Part shown: positions 15,219 through 18,545 of the stretch, in pieces
Position numbering within the stretch: the first letter of the stretch is position 1
How the letters are laid out: every line of letters starts with the position of its first letter
NCBI GenBank assembly: GCA_031263335.1
Contig: JAISGB010000068.1
Coordinates: 1-18,545, forward strand
DNA: 18,545 bases
Source of the DNA: Eubacteriales Family XIII. Incertae Sedis bacterium
GTDB taxonomy: Bacteria > Bacillota > Clostridia > Peptostreptococcales > Anaerovoracaceae
Direction: 5' to 3'
Translations under genes and position numbers: made by a program
Notes under the pieces: model-generated
Databases searched by the model: none
The model's input: only the letters and a program-made list of their open reading frames with translations
What the model was told of the DNA's origin: nothing

Positions 15219-16258
15219 TAGAGGTTTCACGACTCACGAAGAATTTTGGTAAAACGCGAGCCTTGGACTCGCTCAATTTTACGGTCAAGGATGGCGTTGC
15301 GTTCGGGCTTCTCGGCAGGAACGGCGCCGGAAAGACGACCTGCATCCGCATCATCATGGACATCTTTCGCGCGGACGACGGCCGCGTGACGATCGACGGC
15401 GCGCCCTCGTACAAAAGCCCGTACAAGATCGGATATCTGCCCGAGGAACGCGGTCTGTACCAGAAACGCGTGATATTGGAGCAGATGATATACATCGGCC
15501 GGCTCCGGGGGCTTTCGGCACGGGAAGCGCCGCGAAAGGCGCGGGAACGCCTTGAGGAATTGGAGGCTTCGGAGTACGCGGATCGAAAACTCGATACGCT
15601 GTCCAAGGGCAACCAACAGAAGATCCAATTGGCCATCGCGCTGATCAACGATCCCGATATCATCATCCTGGACGAGCCGTTCAGCGGCTTGGATCCCGTA
15701 AACGCCGGTTTACTGAAGGAGATCGTGCGGAAACAGGCGCGGCAGGGCAAGACCGTGATCTTTTCGAGCCATCAGATGGCGCAAGTCGAGGAGTTTTGCG
15801 ATGATATCTGCCTGATCGACAAGGGCAAGAGCGTATTGGAAGGGAATTTGGAGCGGATCAAGAAAAGCTATCCGCGCAACATCGTCTATTTTGAACCGGG
15901 CGCGGATTGGGCGGGCGATCCGATCCCATCCCTGCGGTCGAGCATGGGGCCGTCCGTCCGGGATGTGTGCGCGCGGAAATCCGGTTATCTCGTGACGCTC
16001 GCCTCTCCGGACGACAGAGGCGCCCTGTTGCGCGCGTTGGGCGAGATAGGCGTCGTTCCCGAAGCGTTCATGGTGCAGGAACCGACCCTCGAGGAGATAT
16101 TCATCGGGAAGGTCGGCGACGATCCCGCAAAGGAGGGCGCTCCGAGGGGTGACGCGGACTCCGAGGGCGGGAAACGATCGCGCGGCGGACTCTTCGGACG
16201 CGCGAAGAAGGATCGATCGGGGAAGATCGGATCGTCCGAAAGGGGGAAACGGTCATGA
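15215..16258 (+). CDS. ABC transporter ATP-binding protein (NatA/YhaQ-like)
   Basis: This 347-residue protein is the ATPase subunit of an ABC-2 type transporter. It shows Walker A GRNGAGKT (34-41), signature LSKGNQ (129-134), Walker B IIILDEP (149-155) with E154, and H186 of the H-loop. A C-terminal domain of the kind found in NatA, YhaQ and multidrug-type exporters follows. Residues 302-347 form an additional basic, Gly/Ser-rich tail with 13 Lys/Arg. The ATG overlaps the CPBP gene stop (ATGA, 15215-15218), and its own end overlaps the permease gene the same way (16255-16258), so the three are probably translated together. The substrate is not predictable; sodium, peptide or drug export are all seen in relatives. 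Confidence 0.93.
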   Translation: MIEVSRLTKNFGKTRALDSLNFTVKDGVAFGLLGRNGAGKTTCIRIIMDIFRADDGRVTIDGAPSYKSPYKIGYLPEERGLYQKRVILEQMIYIGRLRGLSAREAPRKARERLEELEASEYADRKLDTLSKGNQQKIQLAIALINDPDIIILDEPFSGLDPVNAGLLKEIVRKQARQGKTVIFSSHQMAQVEEFCDDICLIDKGKSVLEGNLERIKKSYPRNIVYFEPGADWAGDPIPSLRSSMGPSVRDVCARKSGYLVTLASPDDRGALLRALGEIGVVPEAFMVQEPTLEEIFIGKVGDDPAKEGAPRGDADSEGGKRSRGGLFGRAKKDRSGKIGSSERGKRS

Positions 16259-17541
16259 AAAGAATCGGCATGGTCTTTGCCTTTGAATATATGGGCTATC
16301 TGAAAAACAAGACGTTTCGCGTGACGACCGTCGTCCTGCTCGCGATCATCATTCTCGCCGCCTTTTTCCCGCAGATACGCGGCGCCTTCCAAAAGATCAC
16401 CTCGGGCGGGGACGATGGAAATGACATGGCGCTGTTGATCGTTTCGGGTGAGGCGGCTTCGGGCGAATCCACCTCTTTCGCGAACGCGGACGCGCTGACC
16501 GAGATCACCGTCGGCTATGAGTGGGAAACGGGCGACGTTTCCGACGATCCGAAAGAGGCGGTGGCCGAGGAAGGCTATGATGTCGCCCTCGTATACGACG
16601 GAGGGGCTTCTTACCGGCTCTACGGTTCGAGTTACGACTTTGGCTTATATGGGCTGATCGAGGTGTTGGACAGCTATTTCACGAACGCCGATCGGGAGAC
16701 AGCTCTGCGCGATCTGTCGCCCGACGCGCGATCTGCGGCCGAGCAGGTGCTCGGGATCACCGTCTCCGGCGAGATCGTGTCGGTGAGCGGCGCCGATGCG
16801 GGAGACGGCGCCGATGCGGGTACGAACTTCTTCCTATCCTATATCCTGCTCTATCTGCTGTTCATGGTGATGATCATGTACGGACAGTTCGTCATATCCT
16901 CCGTGGTCAACGAAAAGAGTACGAAGGCGATGGAGATACTCATCACCTCCGCAAAACCGATACAGCTCATGTTCGGAAAGGTTTTGGGCGTCGGATGCGC
17001 GGCCATGACGCAACTGCTGTTGATCATCGCGGCGGCCGTTGCCGGATTGTTCCTGAATTTCGGCAACTGGAAGGAGCAGATGCCGGATATCGCGAGCGGC
17101 ATCGAATCGACAAACCTCTCCCCGTCCTTGGTCATATTCTTCCTGTTGTTCTTCGCGGGCGGCTACCTCCTGTACGCGTTCATCTACGCGGGCTTGGGTT
17201 CCACGGTCAGCAAGATCGAGGACGCCGGCGCCGTGACGACCCTGCCGCAGATCTTTGTCATCATCGCCTTTTTCATCTCCGTCTTCGGCATGACAAACCT
17301 CGACGCGATCTATGTGAAGGTTCTGTCCTATATCCCGTTCTTCTCGCCGTTCATCATGTTTGCGCGCGTGTGCATGGGCGAGGCCGATTATCTGCACGGC
17401 GTCATCGCGCTTTTGATCCTCGCGCCGACCATCATCCTCTTTGCGTGGCTTGCCGCGAAGATATACCGGATCGGCGTGATGATGTACGGGAAACCCTTGA
17501 AACTCAAGGAGATATTCAAGATAGCTGTGGCGCGCCGTTGA
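16255..17541 (+). CDS. ABC-2 type transporter permease (NatB/YhaP-like)
   Basis: This 428-residue membrane protein is the partner of the preceding ATPase. One N-terminal helix (about 23-42) is followed by a large, probably extracytoplasmic, domain (about 43-188) and then a block of about five further hydrophobic helices, the topology of NatB/YhaP-type ABC-2 permeases. A ribosome site AAAGGGGG lies just before the ATG, inside the end of the ATPase gene. Within the gene, a 15-bp unit is repeated at 16788-16802 and 16806-16820, encoding GADAGDGADAG just before the second helix. The gene ends 6 bp from the convergent hisE stop codon. The substrate is unknown. Confidence 0.9.
   Translation: MKRIGMVFAFEYMGYLKNKTFRVTTVVLLAIIILAAFFPQIRGAFQKITSGGDDGNDMALLIVSGEAASGESTSFANADALTEITVGYEWETGDVSDDPKEAVAEEGYDVALVYDGGASYRLYGSSYDFGLYGLIEVLDSYFTNADRETALRDLSPDARSAAEQVLGITVSGEIVSVSGADAGDGADAGTNFFLSYILLYLLFMVMIMYGQFVISSVVNEKSTKAMEILITSAKPIQLMFGKVLGVGCAAMTQLLLIIAAAVAGLFLNFGNWKEQMPDIASGIESTNLSPSLVIFFLLFFAGGYLLYAFIYAGLGSTVSKIEDAGAVTTLPQIFVIIAFFISVFGMTNLDAIYVKVLSYIPFFSPFIMFARVCMGEADYLHGVIALLILAPTIILFAWLAAKIYRIGVMMYGKPLKLKEIFKIAVARR
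16788..16820 (+). repeat. 18-bp-period tandem duplication in the permease gene
   Basis: CGGCGCCGATGCGGG occurs at 16788-16802 and again at 16806-16820, identical over 15 bp. In frame it encodes two GADAG units at the junction between the extracytoplasmic domain and the following helix. Confidence 0.9.
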
Positions 17542-17550
17542 GGCGCGTCA
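17528..17550. terminator. Candidate bidirectional hairpin between convergent genes
   Basis: TGGCGCGCC (17528-17536) pairs with GGCGCGTCA (17542-17550) across the loop GTTGA, giving nine pairs including one G-U. The permease stop codon TGA (17539-17541) lies in the loop, and the hisE stop occupies 17548-17550 within the stem. T-rich sequence after it is weak on both strands. It may work as a shared terminator, possibly needing Rho or antisense collision. Confidence 0.45.
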
Positions 17551-17907
17551 GCTGTCTTTGTCCGTCGTTTTGAATGTTTTCAGATTTCCGATCTTGCCGG
17601 CCCGCTCTCGCAGGATGGTTTCGATATCCGCAAGCGGTATGCCCCGATCGGCCATCAGTACCAACAGATGATAGAGCAGATCGCAGATCTCGTTCTTCAG
17701 ATCGTCGGCCTTGCCGTCCGAGGGCGCGCTCCCTTCCGCCGCCTGCAAGGACTTCGCCGCGATGATCACCTCGCTGCATTCCTCCCCGCATTTCTTCAAT
17801 ATCTTGTCAAGGCCCTCGCGGAACAGGTAGACTGTGTAGGAATCCGGGTCTCCGCCCTCCTTGCGCGCCGATATGACGTCACAGAGGTTTTGTAAGGTGT
17901 CAATCAT
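17548..17907 (-). CDS. hisE: Phosphoribosyl-ATP pyrophosphatase
   Basis: HisE hydrolyses phosphoribosyl-ATP to phosphoribosyl-AMP and pyrophosphate, the second step of histidine synthesis. The 119-residue protein is all alpha-helical in appearance, with the metal-binding motif [12 protein letters not shown] and the second acidic helix [13 protein letters not shown]. Starts at 17907 and 17910 are adjacent ATG codons. AAGGAGGG lies directly upstream and is spaced better (5 nt) for 17907, so I use that. It overlaps the hisI end by 8 bp, showing coupling. It is the last gene of the his operon, with the stop 6 bp from the convergent permease gene. Confidence 0.94.
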   Translation of the reverse strand: MIDTLQNLCDVISARKEGGDPDSYTVYLFREGLDKILKKCGEECSEVIIAAKSLQAAEGSAPSDGKADDLKNEICDLLYHLLVLMADRGIPLADIETILRERAGKIGNLKTFKTTDKDS

Positions 17908-18235
17908 CATTCCCTCCTTCAAAGATCGGGGCTTGATAAAAACAGGTCCGATTTCCCGTATGACAGGCCGGCCCGGTCTGCTTCACGCGGATGAGCAGGG
18001 TGTCGTCGTCGCAGTCCGGCACGATGGACACAACCTTCTGCACATGGCCGGAGGTCTCCCCCTTCCGCCACAGGGATCGCCTCGATCGGCTGTAAAACCA
18101 TGTGTAGCCCGTTTCCGTCGTTCTGCGCAGGCTCTCGTCGTTCATGTACGCTAACATCAACACCTCGCCCGACGCGTCGTCCTGCACGATGGCGGGTACG
18201 AGCGCACTTTTTTGAAAATACTTCGACCGATCCAT
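17900..18235 (-). CDS. hisI: Phosphoribosyl-AMP cyclohydrolase
   Basis: HisI opens the adenine ring of phosphoribosyl-AMP, the third step of histidine synthesis. The 111-residue protein has the full family length and the signatures [27 protein letters not shown], the metal-binding DCDDD and the Zn-binding [13 protein letters not shown]. HisI and HisE are fused in many bacteria but are separate, overlapping genes here. An AAAGGA site lies 10 nt before the ATG at 18235. The gene starts 15 bp after the hisF stop. Confidence 0.95.
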   Translation of the reverse strand: MDRSKYFQKSALVPAIVQDDASGEVLMLAYMNDESLRRTTETGYTWFYSRSRRSLWRKGETSGHVQKVVSIVPDCDDDTLLIRVKQTGPACHTGNRTCFYQAPIFEGGNDD

Positions 18236-18250
18236 TTATAGTTATTCCTT

Positions 18251-18545
18251 TCATCCGCCCGCGCGCCGCACCGATACGCCGTGTTCGGCCAACGTCCCCT
18301 TAATGTCGTTCACCGTGTATTCCCCGTAGTGGAATACGGAGGCCGCCAAGGCCGCGTCCGCCCCGGTTTCACGGAACAGCTCCGCGAACGAGGCGAGATC
18401 CCCGCCGCCGCCGGAGGCGATGACGGGAATCCGCACAGCCTCGCAGACGGCGTTCAGCATCTCCAGATCGAAACCCGCTTTCGTGCCGTCGGTGTCCATG
18501 GAGGTCAATAATATTTCCCCCGCGCCGAGGCGCTCCCCCATCTTC
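18251..18545 (-). CDS. hisF: Imidazole glycerol phosphate synthase cyclase subunit, C-terminal part
   Basis: HisF makes imidazole glycerol phosphate and AICAR with ammonia supplied by HisH. Only about the last 98 residues are present, because the gene runs off the right edge of the window. The typical block [20 protein letters not shown], then [10 protein letters not shown] and [14 protein letters not shown], identifies it clearly. The ATG at 18541 is internal, since the frame continues to the edge and full-length HisF is about 250 residues. Gene order hisF-hisI-hisE matches the usual end of Firmicute his operons. Confidence 0.94.
   Translation of the reverse strand, partial: KMGERLGAGEILLTSMDTDGTKAGFDLEMLNAVCEAVRIPVIASGGGGDLASFAELFRETGADAALAASVFHYGEYTVNDIKGTLAEHGVSVRRAGG

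Noticed and set aside
13857..15230. Minus-strand frame of 457 codons opposite the CPBP gene
   Set aside because: Its Arg/Gly-rich translation mirrors the Pro/Ala repeats on the plus strand. The plus-strand frame has membrane helices, family motifs and a ribosome site.
17548..18235. hisI and hisE considered as a broken bifunctional hisIE fusion
   Set aside because: Each has its own ribosome site and full family length, and they overlap in different frames, so they are normal separate genes.
1..18545. Apparent abundance of GATC tetramers
   Set aside because: Noticed by eye only and not counted against a composition model; it may follow from Asp and Ile codon context before C-starting codons.

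Overview
The window looks like one end of a contig from a GC-rich member of the Bacillota, most probably an uncultured Clostridia lineage. The main evidence is a glgC-glgD pair: GlgD, the catalytically degenerate partner of ADP-glucose pyrophosphorylase, is typical of Firmicutes. Strong AGGAGG-type Shine-Dalgarno sites fit this, and species cannot be read from the sequence. The first 26 bases are the 3' end of an Illumina TruSeq adapter, so the left edge is a library or assembly artefact.

Layout. (1) 1-26: adapter. 27-240: non-coding DNA with small palindromes and no recognisable gene. (2) 241-1512, minus: an AAA/DUF4143-type ATPase with a PD-(D/E)XK-like C-terminus, visibly less GC-rich than the rest, with a good sigma-A promoter behind it. 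(3) 1513-1764: divergent intergenic region carrying that promoter, four TTTTCAA repeats, a terminator-like hairpin and a TATAAT box ahead of glgB. (4) 1765-13804, plus: a compact glycogen locus, glgB-glgC-glgD-glgA-glgP-GH13-malQ. (5) 13845-17541, plus: a CPBP-family membrane protein with degenerate catalytic motifs and a repetitive Pro/Ala tail, then an ABC ATPase and an ABC-2 permease, the last three linked by 4-bp ATGA overlaps. (6) 17548-18545, minus: the end of a histidine operon (hisF partial, hisI, hisE), convergent with the permease gene across a 6-bp gap spanned by a hairpin.

How the genes work together. GlgC with GlgD makes ADP-glucose, GlgA extends alpha-1,4 chains and GlgB branches them. 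GlgP releases glucose-1-phosphate. The GH13 enzyme probably removes or hydrolyses branch stubs, since no GlgX or separate pullulanase is present, and MalQ recycles short maltodextrins. None of these enzymes shows a signal peptide, so this is cytoplasmic storage metabolism. The membrane protein and exporter-type ABC pair read in the same direction with only a 40-bp gap after malQ. They have no known role in glycogen metabolism; sharing the transcript is an inference.

The most unusual part is the CPBP protein: two of three active-site motifs are altered, and its cytoplasmic-looking tail carries 36-bp repeats plus a duplicated RADxxxxSIAAK motif. GlgC and the ABC ATPase also carry basic low-complexity C-terminal tails. 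I did not find a clearly new defence or mobile system.
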